Shown piece after piece: positions 19,858-29,866 of a stretch of 51,660 nt of DNA; position 1 is the first letter of the stretch; each line of letters begins with the position of its first letter. A program made the position numbers and the translations under genes. A model generated the notes under the pieces. It saw only the letters and a program-made list of their open reading frames with translations. It was not told the DNA's origin and ran no database searches. Source of the stretch: Seminavis robusta (Eukaryota > Bacillariophyta > Bacillariophyceae > Naviculales > Naviculaceae); contig CAICTM010000713.1 in the NCBI GenBank assembly GCA_903772945.1, positions 1 to 51,660 of the forward strand, in the 5' to 3' direction.

Positions 19858-22626
19858 ATGGCGCCTGCATGGTTTGGACCTCCTAATGGACATCAGATGA
19901 GGCAACAACAAGGCCAACAGCCTGGCGGAGGCCATTATCACCCTCAGGGACAGCGAATGCCTCCTGCAGGAGGTGGTATGACTGGAGAAGCCTCGTCGCC
20001 TCATACGTACCATCACCGAAATTCCCCTCCTTTGGGCGGTCCTTACGCTGGGCATGTCCACCCTGGAGCCCCCAGATCTCATGCTCCACCACCTCATGGA
20101 GGCATGGGACACCCTAGAATGCCCCCACAAGGAGGACGTTACCAAGTTCAGCATCCTCAGTCGATGCCTATGGGTGGTGGTGGACATCGCCAGATTCCTG
20201 CTGCTCCGGGCAACCACGGTCATCACATGTCATCGCGTCACCACGCTCCCTCTCCGGGGATGTCTCGACGAATTCCTCTTCCTCCTGCAAATGCAATGCG
20301 GCCAATTCCGCAACAAGCTGGCGGCGGTGGCCCAAGACCGATGTTTGATCAACAACAGCAGCGAGGTGGAGGATCGCTGATGCAGCAGCATCCATCACAG
20401 CAGGGACATCCTCGCCCAATGCATCATCATCACCACCATGGCATGATGAGATTTCAGCAGGAACATCATCATCCCCACCATCAGATGTATGGGTACCATC
20501 CGTCAATGGCTGAGCATCATATGGGAATGGAAGTCGAGAATCGGGGTCAACATCATCAGCATTATCCCTCACAACCAGATACCCCCGAACAACAAGGATC
20601 TCATGATACCCATAGCAGATCGCCTTCACCTCCTCCCATCCCACCTCCTCAGTTCCATAAGCATCATCAGCACGAGCAACACCCTGGTGAAGTCTCCCAG
20701 AGACCCTCACCTGCTTCCATTCCGGATAGTGAAAGCAGTTTGGGCGACCACGAGCGGAATCAGCACCTCCAGCCGATGCCTCCTCTTTCCAACGCGGCAT
20801 CTGCTTGGAACTCGGGCCCTGGAATGGGTCCTTTGCGTGAATCCAGGCTTCAGAACATGCCTCAGAAACACATGATCATGCCCTTGCCCCAACATCCGCA
20901 TCATCCAATGGCGCAGAGACCCATGCCACAGGTGCGAAATGGAGGCATGCATCATCCGTACATGAACGAAAATATGGAGCGTTTCAGAGCTATGGAGCAG
21001 CAAAAGCGAATGGGGGCTCATCACATGAAGCCGATTCCCCATCATCACCCACCTCACCATCATCAGTTTCATATGGTTGGTCCGAACGGACGACCATCGG
21101 TTCCATCTCCAGGTCACAGCCACCAGCAAGAACAGCAGCCGCAAGATCCACCGAAAAAGCAAGAGGGCGGCAAAAAGGGGCCCGATATCACTATGGATGC
21201 TGCTTCCATGTTGTTGGCCCTCCGAACTTCAGCCAGCCCTTCCACAGTTTCCGCGGCCACTCTCGAAGAACAAGCCTCAAGGGATCAGTCCGAGACCTCC
21301 AAGAAGGCCGCAATGTCAGACCAACAAGACCATGACGATCTGGAAGATGACGATGTGCCGGCTTTGGCATCCTCCTCGTCTTCGTTGTCAGCGCCACCCA
21401 AGCCTCCTCAGGTCCAGCACCATGAAGTACCCAAGAATTTCCCGACTCGGCTGGCTCTGCCGAACGATGAAGCCAAACTCAATTCCCTGCATTGCTTCTT
21501 AAGATCGGAATTGCTCGAGATTTTTGTTGTGCAAAAGTCCGCCAACAAGAGTCCCACCCATTCTCCTGGTTCTTCCGTAGGACGCGTTGGGTTGCGCTGC
21601 GTCTTCTGTGCCATGGTCAGGCAAAGGCATGCCGTTTCTACCACGGCAGATGACGCACATGGCAATCCACACCACCCACGCGTTGACGAAGCTCCCATGG
21701 CAGTCTTTTATCCAAAGTCCATTGCTGAGATTTATCGATTGGTCACATCGTGGCAACGTTGCCACTTGCGCAAATGTCGGAACCTTCCACCAGACATTCG
21801 GTCCAAATGGACTCTGCTGCGAGAGAATGACAAGTCAAGGGGAAAGACTCATTACTGGATCACTAGTGCCAAGGAGATTGGGTTGGTGGATTGCCAAAGC
21901 CGAGCGGGTGGTATTCGGTTTGCGACTCCAAGAAGCTCCAGCGAAGCTAGTGGGAGCATCGCCACGGCAGCGGGTACAGAGAACGACGGCGGCGCCACCA
22001 ATGAAAGCACTACCAGTACTCAAGGCAACGACGAGCAATCAATCGTCAAGGCTGCTCCACCATATCAGCCCCACAATAATCCCGACTTTCCTCAAGGTCC
22101 GTCCCAGAAGCAACGCGAGGCAGCTGTCTCCAGAGATTCCGAGAGCACGGAACCAGCTCCGACTGTTCCATCACCTTTGAAGATTGAAAAGAATGATGGG
22201 GAGACAGAGCACCCAACGACCGCCCCTCCTCCTGTGACGGATGTCATGGATGCTTCGAATGATGGGGAGACAGAGCACACAGCGACCGCCCCTCCTGTGA
22301 CATCCGATGTCATGGACGCTGAGGTCACGAGTGCGGAAGCGGTCGACAGCAAGAGTGCTACTCCCGCAAACAGTTGTGGGGGCTCGGAGGAGCCTACGAA
22401 GAGACAAAGTGAAGCCTTTGTTTGTGCGGAAGAGGTCGATAGCAAGAGAGCTACTCCCGCAAACAGTTGTGGGGGCTCGGAGGAGCCTACGAGTGAAGCC
22501 TTCGTTTTCAAGACGGTGGACTCGAGTGATGCTGCGCCGAACATCGCCCCTGTCGCTGAAATGGCAACGAACGCCAATGACGCTGTCGTTGAACCGGAAC
22601 CCTTGGGGCTGCAGCACGGGTGGTAG
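19858..22626 (+). CDS. His/Gln/Pro-rich protein with Cys-containing C-terminal domain
   Basis: Single exon, 922 aa; the start has a good context (ACAAGATGG). Residues 1 to about 450 are low-complexity, with many His, Gln, Met, Pro and Gly runs (HHHHHHG, QQQQ), typical of disordered transcription- or RNA-associated proteins. Residues about 520-690 form the only folded-looking part: FPTRLALPNDEAKLNSLHC, FLRSELLEIF, VGLRCVFCAM, VFYPKSIAEIYRLV, SWQRCHLRKCRNLPPDI, HYWITSAKEIGLVD. The spaced C-x-x-C, His and C-x-x-x-x-C residues could bind zinc. I have seen this layout in other diatom hypothetical proteins but know no assigned function. The C-terminal tail (690-922) is acidic and contains two in-frame tandem duplications. 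Regulatory function is inference only. Confidence 0.8.
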   Translation: MAPAWFGPPNGHQMRQQQGQQPGGGHYHPQGQRMPPAGGGMTGEASSPHTYHHRNSPPLGGPYAGHVHPGAPRSHAPPPHGGMGHPRMPPQGGRYQVQHPQSMPMGGGGHRQIPAAPGNHGHHMSSRHHAPSPGMSRRIPLPPANAMRPIPQQAGGGGPRPMFDQQQQRGGGSLMQQHPSQQGHPRPMHHHHHHGMMRFQQEHHHPHHQMYGYHPSMAEHHMGMEVENRGQHHQHYPSQPDTPEQQGSHDTHSRSPSPPPIPPPQFHKHHQHEQHPGEVSQRPSPASIPDSESSLGDHERNQHLQPMPPLSNAASAWNSGPGMGPLRESRLQNMPQKHMIMPLPQHPHHPMAQRPMPQVRNGGMHHPYMNENMERFRAMEQQKRMGAHHMKPIPHHHPPHHHQFHMVGPNGRPSVPSPGHSHQQEQQPQDPPKKQEGGKKGPDITMDAASMLLALRTSASPSTVSAATLEEQASRDQSETSKKAAMSDQQDHDDLEDDDVPALASSSSSLSAPPKPPQVQHHEVPKNFPTRLALPNDEAKLNSLHCFLRSELLEIFVVQKSANKSPTHSPGSSVGRVGLRCVFCAMVRQRHAVSTTADDAHGNPHHPRVDEAPMAVFYPKSIAEIYRLVTSWQRCHLRKCRNLPPDIRSKWTLLRENDKSRGKTHYWITSAKEIGLVDCQSRAGGIRFATPRSSSEASGSIATAAGTENDGGATNESTTSTQGNDEQSIVKAAPPYQPHNNPDFPQGPSQKQREAAVSRDSESTEPAPTVPSPLKIEKNDGETEHPTTAPPPVTDVMDASNDGETEHTATAPPVTSDVMDAEVTSAEAVDSKSATPANSCGGSEEPTKRQSEAFVCAEEVDSKRATPANSCGGSEEPTSEAFVFKTVDSSDAAPNIAPVAEMATNANDAVVEPEPLGLQHGW
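22192..22320. repeat. In-frame ~66-bp tandem repeat in the His-rich gene
   Basis: Two units begin AATGATGGGGAGACAGAGCA at 22192 and 22258 and encode NDGETEH...APP...VMDA. The second unit is 63 bp, so the reading frame is kept. Confidence 0.9.
22342..22512. repeat. In-frame ~93-bp tandem repeat in the His-rich gene
   Basis: Units start at 22342 and 22435 and encode VDSKSATPANSCGGSEEPT and VDSKRATPANSCGGSEEPT. The second copy lacks a short KRQ-coding piece but stays in frame. Near identity suggests a recent duplication. Confidence 0.9.
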
Positions 22627-23134
22627 AAACCAACAAGCACTGCGATTGCACCAACGTGTGACCGCATTGCTGTCTAGACAGGCCGGGCCCATTCATACAA
22701 CCCCACATACATCCCAATCATTCTTCCATTTTTGTCATTCTTGATTTCCCAGATTGGGTGCTCCTAAAATGAATGAGACGATCCATTCTATAGAGAAGGC
22801 CCCAACTGTATTTTATTATTTTACTTATTAGTGCATTGTTAGCTTCAATTGGACTTAGACTTCTCCTCTCTCTCGTTTCCGTGTATCGGTACGTTGTAGC
22901 GTACCGGACAGACAACTACAGCAGTGAGGTGCATCGGTACAGGGTGTAAATGCCCTTCCGCTGGCTTCAAGAGCAAACGTCAGCGACGATCTTTGGAACG
23001 ATCTTTTCTCAACTTTTGACACGGCGACGATGGCGGACATCACACAATGAGCGCCGATCACAATTGGCTTCACATCTCAAAGCCCTCTCCAAAAAGCGAA
23101 TCCACTGTGTGCGTCTGGTACGGTACCGTACAGC
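22627..23134. other. Intergenic region, 3' flank and promoter
   Basis: No gene was seen. It contains the 3' flank of the His-rich gene and the promoter and leader of the small gene at 23135, including the palindromic GGTACGGTACCGTAC just upstream of its ATG. Confidence 0.5.
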
Positions 23135-23789
23135 ATGAGGGACAAGACTTTGCTTCTCCTGGTTATCTCGCTGGTTTCAGCGTGTCACGGTTTTCTTCCA
23201 TTGGCAGCAGAAACGTCTACTCGTGGTTCTGGAACTTGCCTGTCTGCAACGAAATTTGAAGTCACCCTGCTTATGCCACCGACTGGTTCCGGTCTACAAG
23301 CCAACATTGCCTGTGAACCCGTCCTGGATGTGCCAAGTGAGATTGTGGAAGTGCGCTACAAAGTTCCCTTTGGTCTGAATGTGGAGCCACAAAGGGGCCT
23401 GGCTGTTTGCACCCAAGATGGTGAAGGCGGGGAGAAAGTAGGCGATGTTTTGCGGTATACGTCCCAGTGGAAGATGGGTTTGCCAAAAGGAGACGGCCTG
23501 CTAACCCAAGCTGCCGCTTTTTCGGGTGGTCTCTCCTGGCAGTGCACCATGTTCAACGTTATGAAAGCCAAGGAGTGGGGTGAGGTTGTGGAAGCATTGC
23601 TATCGAACGAACAGGTAAGTTTTAGATACAGAACTGCAGCGTTACAGTTAGTTGGTTGTATTCACGTTCCCTGTGTGCGATTTCTCATCCTTTTGATGCT
23701 ACTGTACAACTCTATTGATTAAGAGTCGCACGGATGAAGTCGTCCTGCTATTTGAGCGAGCAGTCTCAGCAACTGGTGACGAACAATGA
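23135..23789 (+). CDS. Small PDZ-like protein with plastid-type pre-sequence (two exons)
   Basis: Exons 23135-23614 and 23724-23789 (GTAAGT donor, TTAAG acceptor, phase 0) give 181 aa. Residues 1-20 are a signal peptide (KTLLLLVISLVSACHG) followed directly by F and a Ser/Thr/Arg-containing stretch, the arrangement of diatom bipartite plastid signals, in which the residue after cleavage is usually Phe. The body, about residues 43-175, reads like a degenerate PDZ fold: EVRYKVPFGLNVEPQRG, GGEKVGDVLRYTSQW, then WGEVVEALLSN and DEVVLLFERAV at the end. PDZ domains bind C-terminal peptides, so a plastid scaffold or protease-adaptor role is possible but unproven. I do not recognise a named family. 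Reading through the intron would instead give a hydrophobic tail, so splicing matters. Confidence 0.7.
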
Positions 23790-24028
23790 TTCCGGGTACC
23801 TGTAGTCGTTTGACTGCATAAAGCATCATCCTTGGGAGACTGAAACACACCAGTCTCCAATCAGAATGGCGCGCCTTGGCTACCGGTAGCTATCTAGATG
23901 AAAGGGTATCTGCGCCCAGGCATGACACAGCACATGATTCGATTCCTACGACAACAGGATAATATACCAGTCTTTTGTTTTTAGCAAACTAGCTAGAAAG
24001 AGCGACTATCTATGATTGATTACGTACG

Positions 24029-25625
24029 TTAACTGCTGACATCTTCTTGTTGTTGATGCTGTTCACCTCCCTCGTTGGAAGAAGCCACAAAGTCTCTCTT
24101 TGTTGTTGATTTTTGTACAGTGCTGTTTCTGGGAGAGATCATGGACGAAGAAGACCCCACGGATGACGAGGAGGACATGTGTTTTCTCATGTAAAAGTTC
24201 AGTTGATGCCTTACCAGTGGCGTGGTGCTGGGTGATATTGCAGCATTACTGGGAGGCGAGCCCATGGGATCGACGGCGGCACCACCACCAAACGAATCGA
24301 GCCCGGTTCGTAGTGCCGGGAATGCTTTGGCCGAGGACAGGGAGATGACCGATTCGGCATCGTTGGTGCAATCTCTAGTGTCCCATGTCAATGTGGGAGG
24401 AACACCAGTGTGGTTGGGTTGACCCCCCGCCGTGTAAAAGCTCTCGGTATTGGATGTGTACACGGTGGTCGGTGTGGGTGGTGGTGGCATCATCTTGGTT
24501 CCAGCGGATGAAGCCGGAAAGACTAGGTCGATGGTACTGTTACTGCCACTCTTATTGTCAAACGAGTCCCAAGCTGAACTGTTATGGCTGTTTCTTGCCA
24601 TATGATGATTGTTCTGATAGCTTGCAAAGGAAGGCGAGGGAGTGCTTTCTGCTGTTGTGGGGAACATCATCATCATGGGTAACGTTTCTTCGGCAATGGT
24701 GGCTGGATACCGATTGCTGTAGCTACTGAGCCCATCCGTTTCGGCTTGATCCCATTGATCTGGAACCGGTACTCCAACGGAGAGATTGGTTGTTTTGCCG
24801 CACACCTTTATGGGGCCGTCCAGGTGCAAGCAATCGACATTGACATCCAAAGCTGTGGACCGAGAGTTTGGTGCATGGAGAAAGTGCACCCCACATCGAG
24901 AACAAAAGGAATGCGCTCCCGTATCTAGTGCCTGAGGTGAAACGGACGATGGTTTGTTGACATAGTACATCTTGACTAGATGAGCTCCCTTAAGTATCCG
25001 AAAGCTCTTGGCCCGGACTCGGATGTGTCGGAACTGAATTTTGGCAGCCTCCCCCAGTTTGCAGAGGATCTTTTGTGGAGCAATGAGCTGTGTGTGTGTG
25101 TGTTGTCAAGATATTATTGAAAAGACGGGTGAGTGGGTGGGAGTTGGTTGTTCCGGATTGGATTGCCTACCGATAAAAGGAACGTACCTCAAAGTGCACC
25201 GACTGACAATGGCAAGAGCCCTCATGAATGACTGGCACATTGTCTTCATCATCATCGTCGTCATCTTGTTTGTTGTTGTTGTTGGTCCCATTGGTGATGG
25301 TGTTTTGTCGTTGTACAATCATTCGGTGCAGAAAAGATCGTAGGAACTGGAGGACGCTTTCTCCTCGATGAAGCATGTGGGTCACAGCGTCACCACCTTG
25401 CGTATTGTTGTTGTGGCCACCAGTGCTGTTTGCCAAGTCTTCTCTGGCAGCCTGCACTGCTGAAGCTACAATTCGGATAATGATCAGACTGATCCCCATG
25501 CTAGCAGTCGTGCTGAGCGACCGAGACACGGAGTTTTGTGAATTGTTGTTGCTGCTGCTATTGCCAGCAGCGCCAAATAGAGCATTCAGTGTGGCAGACA
25601 AGGCTCCTCCCCCTGCTTCAGACAT
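24029..25625 (-). CDS. GFA/CENP-V-like zinc-fold protein (two exons)
   Basis: Exons 25625-25188 and 25087-24029 (GTACGT donor; acceptor after a CA repeat; phase 0) give 498 aa. An N-terminal Ser/Asn-rich part with a hydrophobic segment (MGISLIIIRIVASAV, about residues 43-57) could anchor it in a membrane. The GFA-like domain runs from about 133 to 230: EGSCHCQSVHFEV, RVRAKSFRILKG, HSFCSRCGVHF, DVNVDCL. Members bind structural and catalytic zinc; the founding member catalyses glutathione-formaldehyde adduct formation, while CENP-V acts on chromatin or tubulin. The middle C-x-C-x-x-C cluster of the family is not seen: only one Cys (ILCKLGE) lies between CHC and CSRC, so glutathione-type catalysis is doubtful. 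The C-terminal 270 residues are Ser/Thr/Asn/Pro-rich and look disordered. It is divergent from the AAA gene 356 bp away. Confidence 0.75.
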
Positions 25626-25981
25626 CTTGTCACAAGAAATAACTACCCTACTAAATCTATCTAGCTAGCTAGTAGCAAGAAGAACGGATCCAGTGCTACG
25701 ATAATGACAATGCGCTCTTGGGTTCTTCCCCACAAGCATCTCCCTCATCAGCCCTTGATCAAGAATGTCAGTTGAAATTTGCTCTTCCTCTTCGGAATAA
25801 AAGATTTGAATTTTGCACCTGTCCTTTCTTTTGACAGCTCTGATGGGTGAAGAAAACACGTCATTGCCCTCACCACATTTTCTTGGGAAACGGGTGCTAT
25901 GTGATGTGTGTCTCCACTTTTCTTCTCTGTCATTAGTCGAGTCAAGAGGACATCGAACAGAGGAAGCAGAGAAGGAAACAC
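25626..25981. promoter_or_regulatory. Divergent promoter region between the GFA-like and AAA genes
   Basis: These 356 bp separate two start codons facing away from each other, so both promoters should lie here. There is a CTAGCTAGCTAG string at 25660-25671. No defined core promoter motif can be assigned by eye. Confidence 0.45.
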
Positions 25982-28312
25982 ATGATGGACTCTTCTTGTA
26001 GCTGCCGCCCAAGAAGCGTCCTTCTTGTCGTTGGTATATTATTCGTCCTGAGATGTCCACTGTCCCACGCTTGGGTATCCAACTCAGTTTTTAGAACAAG
26101 TTGCGCACGACAATTCCCTCGAAACTATGCAGCTACCATTGAGGCAGATGTTCCAGTCCAAGATAGTATTATTCCAGCAGTAGCAGAAGAATCGTCACCT
26201 CCACCAGTTTCAGAGGATTCCACCACCACAACATCAGCAGAGAATTCCACTCTATTGGAACTGGAGAAAGACAGCAATGCCACTACTGAGGAGGGCGACC
26301 ATGACGACTCTGCCTTTGAAGTGTTAGCGGGCAACACTGCCTTGTGCCTTCACAAGAGTGACTTGAAACGAGATGATGGCTTTGATGGGGCGTCGACGGG
26401 ATGGACTAGTTGGGTGGATGATGCATCCGCTCTGCGGCTTCGAAGTTGTCTGGATGGTCTGGAATTGCCACCCTTTGCTCGATCTATTGCTCAGCCTTCA
26501 TCACTCGTGACTGCTAGTAATGGCGACGATGATGAAATTCGGAGAGACCAAGTGATTCGATGGCTTCGTTGGATCAAGGCGTGTCCTTCGCCACTCATCA
26601 TCGAATTGTCGCCGGCACTACGCCAGGCGGTCAATGCCACCATCCCCAACGAAGCCTGGCTTCAAGCCATTGATTCCACTAGAGACGAGTTTCTCGAACG
26701 CATTGGATGTCGATTGATCGTATTGCCCTCCGGGGCATCGCTGAACCAGCCGTTAAAGGCTCCACCGGGAGCCATGGTCTATGGAAAGTTGCTCTTGGGA
26801 GGCGTCACCCGGTTTCGTGTCATTGGAGGGAATTCGCAACGAAGCATTGCCAGAAAGGCTGGAGCCAGAACACTAGTCACATCGCCACAAACATTGCGAA
26901 CGCCATCATGGCTACAATACGGTGGTCCCCAGCGAAACTATGAGGCCATTGATGCCGGTGTCGCTGTCTTTATGGAGGTCTTAATCTTACCCAAAGGCCT
27001 CAGTCTGCCATTGTTGGATGATAATGATGAGGAAGGATCGAAAAGTGCCACCACCATTTCCCAAATGAAATGGAACCCCAACCATATGCTGGATTTGGTC
27101 AGTGAACAAGAAGCCGAACAAGCTGCTGCTGCGTTGGCGGCAAATGCTTCTGAACCAAACCCTGGCAATGCACAAATATTGTCAAGCAGCGGCAATGAAT
27201 ACATCAATCATATGGAATCGTCCATATCAGCCTCCGTGGGAGGACTGCGGCCTCAGATTGACAGTATCATTCGAAGAGTCCTGGATGGGCGAGCCTTGGT
27301 GGCAGCGGCAGACGCAGACGCAACAACAGCCAGTGGTGCCACAACAATCAATCCTCCACAATCTGCAGGTGCCGACTCTGTGCGGCGACGAGAGATGGAG
27401 GCGCTATTGGGCTTGGGGCTATCTCCTGTTCGTGGTTTGTTGCTCTACGGGCCGCCAGGAACCGGGAAAACTCTAGTGGCCCGCGAAATAGCCAACGTAC
27501 TGCAGGCAAGACCGCCCAAGATTGTGGCAGCCCCGGAACTTCTATCCCGCTGGGTGGGTGGAAGTGAAAAGATGGTGCGAGAACTCTTTGAGGATGCCGA
27601 AGGCGAGCTTGCCGCGTGCAATGGGGATGCCACAAAGAGTGCATTGCATGTAATTGTCATTGATGAGATTGACGCCGTGTTTCGCAAACGAAGCTCCTCT
27701 TCACAGGACAGTGGTGGAGAAATCACCCGAGCATCGGCGGTCAATCAAATACTGTCCAAGCTAGATGGGGTCAAACAGCTTGGCAATATTCTCATCATTG
27801 GCATGACCAACCGAAAAGAGCTACTGGACCCAGCACTGCTTCGACCTGGAAGGTTAGAGGTTCAAATTAAAATCCCACTTCCCAATAAAGAAGGGCGACG
27901 TGAGATCCTCAAAATACACTTTGAAGCACTGCGTCGTCGAGGACTCCTCAGTCAATCGCTGTGCAATGCCATCGATGGCTATCATGATACAACTCCCTCG
28001 CAGAAGAAATACAGTGGCAACGTCGATGACCAAGCATGGAGAAAAAGGCTTCAGTCATTCCGAAAACGACTTTCAGTGGTCAGTTCAAGGGGTGCCGAGC
28101 AGATGTCATCCGCTTTGTGGCAGCATCGCATTCTTGACTTGGCATCTGATCGATGGACTGGAGGTTATTCCGGAGCAGATATTGCAGGCCTAGTTCGATC
28201 CTCTGGTTCTTTTGCCTTGGCTCGCGCACGAAGTCAGGATGGAGGTGGTTTGGATAATCTCATCATTACTCTTGGCGATGTGGCCGGGGCCTTGGAAGAA
28301 GTCAAGCAATGA
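25982..28312 (+). CDS. NSF-like AAA ATPase with plastid-type pre-sequence
   Basis: Single exon, 776 aa. One AAA module near residues 455-680 is closest in wording to the D1 domain of NSF/Sec18: Walker A GPPGTGKT at 490-497, Walker B VIVIDEID at 557-564, sensor/second-region LLIIGMTNR-type sequence (seen as ILIIGMTNRKELLDPALL), and LRPGRLEVQ with the Arg fingers at 620-628. NSF uses ATP to take SNARE complexes apart, but normal NSF has two AAA domains (about 740 aa); here only one is present, the D2 and typical NSF N-domain are not recognised, and residues 60-450 are unfamiliar. Residues 1-31 form a signal peptide (VLLVVGILFVL) followed by SHA-W and a Ser/Arg-rich stretch, consistent with a bipartite plastid signal with Trp at +1. 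A role in plastid membrane remodelling is inference. Confidence 0.85.
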   Translation: MMDSSCSCRPRSVLLVVGILFVLRCPLSHAWVSNSVFRTSCARQFPRNYAATIEADVPVQDSIIPAVAEESSPPPVSEDSTTTTSAENSTLLELEKDSNATTEEGDHDDSAFEVLAGNTALCLHKSDLKRDDGFDGASTGWTSWVDDASALRLRSCLDGLELPPFARSIAQPSSLVTASNGDDDEIRRDQVIRWLRWIKACPSPLIIELSPALRQAVNATIPNEAWLQAIDSTRDEFLERIGCRLIVLPSGASLNQPLKAPPGAMVYGKLLLGGVTRFRVIGGNSQRSIARKAGARTLVTSPQTLRTPSWLQYGGPQRNYEAIDAGVAVFMEVLILPKGLSLPLLDDNDEEGSKSATTISQMKWNPNHMLDLVSEQEAEQAAAALAANASEPNPGNAQILSSSGNEYINHMESSISASVGGLRPQIDSIIRRVLDGRALVAAADADATTASGATTINPPQSAGADSVRRREMEALLGLGLSPVRGLLLYGPPGTGKTLVAREIANVLQARPPKIVAAPELLSRWVGGSEKMVRELFEDAEGELAACNGDATKSALHVIVIDEIDAVFRKRSSSSQDSGGEITRASAVNQILSKLDGVKQLGNILIIGMTNRKELLDPALLRPGRLEVQIKIPLPNKEGRREILKIHFEALRRRGLLSQSLCNAIDGYHDTTPSQKKYSGNVDDQAWRKRLQSFRKRLSVVSSRGAEQMSSALWQHRILDLASDRWTGGYSGADIAGLVRSSGSFALARARSQDGGGLDNLIITLGDVAGALEEVKQ

Positions 28313-28587
28313 CGTGACTGACACGTCTGACAGAGTGACGGCGAGGCGACTGATGAGGGGAAATGTGGCGAGGCATGGAGCAGACCAATCGGAAGTGCCA
28401 ACAATCATCCTTCTTCAAGAATGGGGCCCGTCCGAAAAACCCACAAACAGAAATGCACCGAATTTGCTAGCTAGCTAGCTAGTACTAACAAAGATTTGCT
28501 ACGGTCCTGTAGAATACGTCGTCCACGTGCATAGGTACGCAAAAACAACAATAGATACCTGTAGTCTACTGCTAAAAAATACGTAAA

Positions 28588-29866
28588 TTAGCGTCCCATT
28601 GCTTGATCCGCAAGATCCTGTACTCGTCGACATTTGCCTTGCAGAATGTTGAGTGCTTGTCCTAGCAACACAGCTGGTTTGTAATGTCCCACACTTTCAA
28701 TACTGAAGATGAATCGATCTGGGATGCGGACCATTTTGATGGCTTTGGCCAGCTGTGGATTGCGCATGTAATTGCGAGACATGGTACAGGCATATGGGTT
28801 GCAGACTTTGGCCTCGACGCGTGTCCCTGGTTCGTCACTTGGGACCAGTTCAAAGACACCCGGTTCATATAGATGAACCAATTCTTCTGCCAATTCATCA
28901 TAGACTGGCTCCAACAGTGTGATTTCGGTGCACAATCTGTACGACGCCGTTGCCACGGGAGAAAACTTGGCATGGTCTTTGCCAGTTCCCTTTCTGGCAT
29001 GAGCTTCTAGCTCAATTTCTTGTCCTGGCCGCAATTTACAAATCAAAATGTCATCGTGGACCACCCTAACATCTGTATCTTCCAACCTTTTTGCCTGATC
29101 TCCTTGTGGGACCCACTCCATGTCTCCCGAATACACATGCTTGGTGTACGGTCGTTTTGGAATCTTTTTGCTATTTTCCTTGGCCTTGGCTCTGGCAGCG
29201 GCTGTGGTAGCTTCCTCCAAGGCAGGATGGGCGCTCTTGGGTACCACACCTTCGTCGTCACTATCGTCGTCTGCAGCGGCCGATTTCTGATGTTTCTTCT
29301 TGTCCTCTTGGGCATCTTCCGCTGTGCATTTAATATTCAATCGAAAGACAATCGTATTCCGATCCGTGGGTGCTCCTGCCTCGGCAGTCCCATCGGTTTC
29401 CTCCATGGATTGCAGTCGTCGTGGATCAAAGTAGATTGGAATGAGCCCCAGTCGGTGACACAGAACTTCGTCGTGAATGATACCGGTATTGATCCACATG
29501 TACACCATTTCGATCGCCACTGTCGGAATTTCCGATAAGAGAATTCGTCGCAAGGCATTGACAAAGGAAACATCTACATGGTTGAATTCCAGAATCAGGT
29601 GATCTTCGGACGGTCGTTCCAATACTCGCATTTCGAAATTTTGACTGGCAATATACGATAATGGACGGAAGAAGAAAAAGAGATACATCAGATCCTTCCT
29701 GCATGATAGTTTGAAACAGGAGAGAAAGACGATCAAGAAGCAAAACGCACCTGAAATTGTCCAGAAACTCTTGGGGTGTCCCAGGTTCATTCTCCCGTTG
29801 TTGCTGGATGTTGTGTTTCCATTGTAGCCCACTCTCCTGCACTTCATAGACACCCGTGGCCACCAT
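28588..29866 (-). CDS. RPAC1: RNA polymerases I and III subunit RPAC1 (AC40)
   Basis: Exons 29866-29751 and 29644-28588 (GTGCGT donor, CCAG acceptor, phase 2) give 390 aa. The start ATG has context ACCATGG. RPAC1 is the alpha-like subunit that pairs with RPAC2 to nucleate assembly of Pol I and Pol III in the nucleus. Seen: the alpha motif FNHVDVSFVNALRRILLSEI, IIHDEVLCHRLGLIPI, the central insert domain with HDDILICKLRPGQEIELE and the C-terminal DRFIFSIESVG...LGQALNILQGKCRR. Length is near the family norm of about 340, with the excess in a Lys/Asp/Ala-rich insertion (DKKKHQKSAAADDDSDDEG...) at about residues 118-165. This distinguishes it from RPB3, which usually carries a Cys-rich zinc loop in that region. 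The gene converges with the AAA gene 275 bp away. Confidence 0.93.

Noticed and set aside
20168..20800. 210-codon minus-strand ORF
   Set aside because: It is antisense to the His-rich gene and explained by the compositional bias of CAT/CAC runs.
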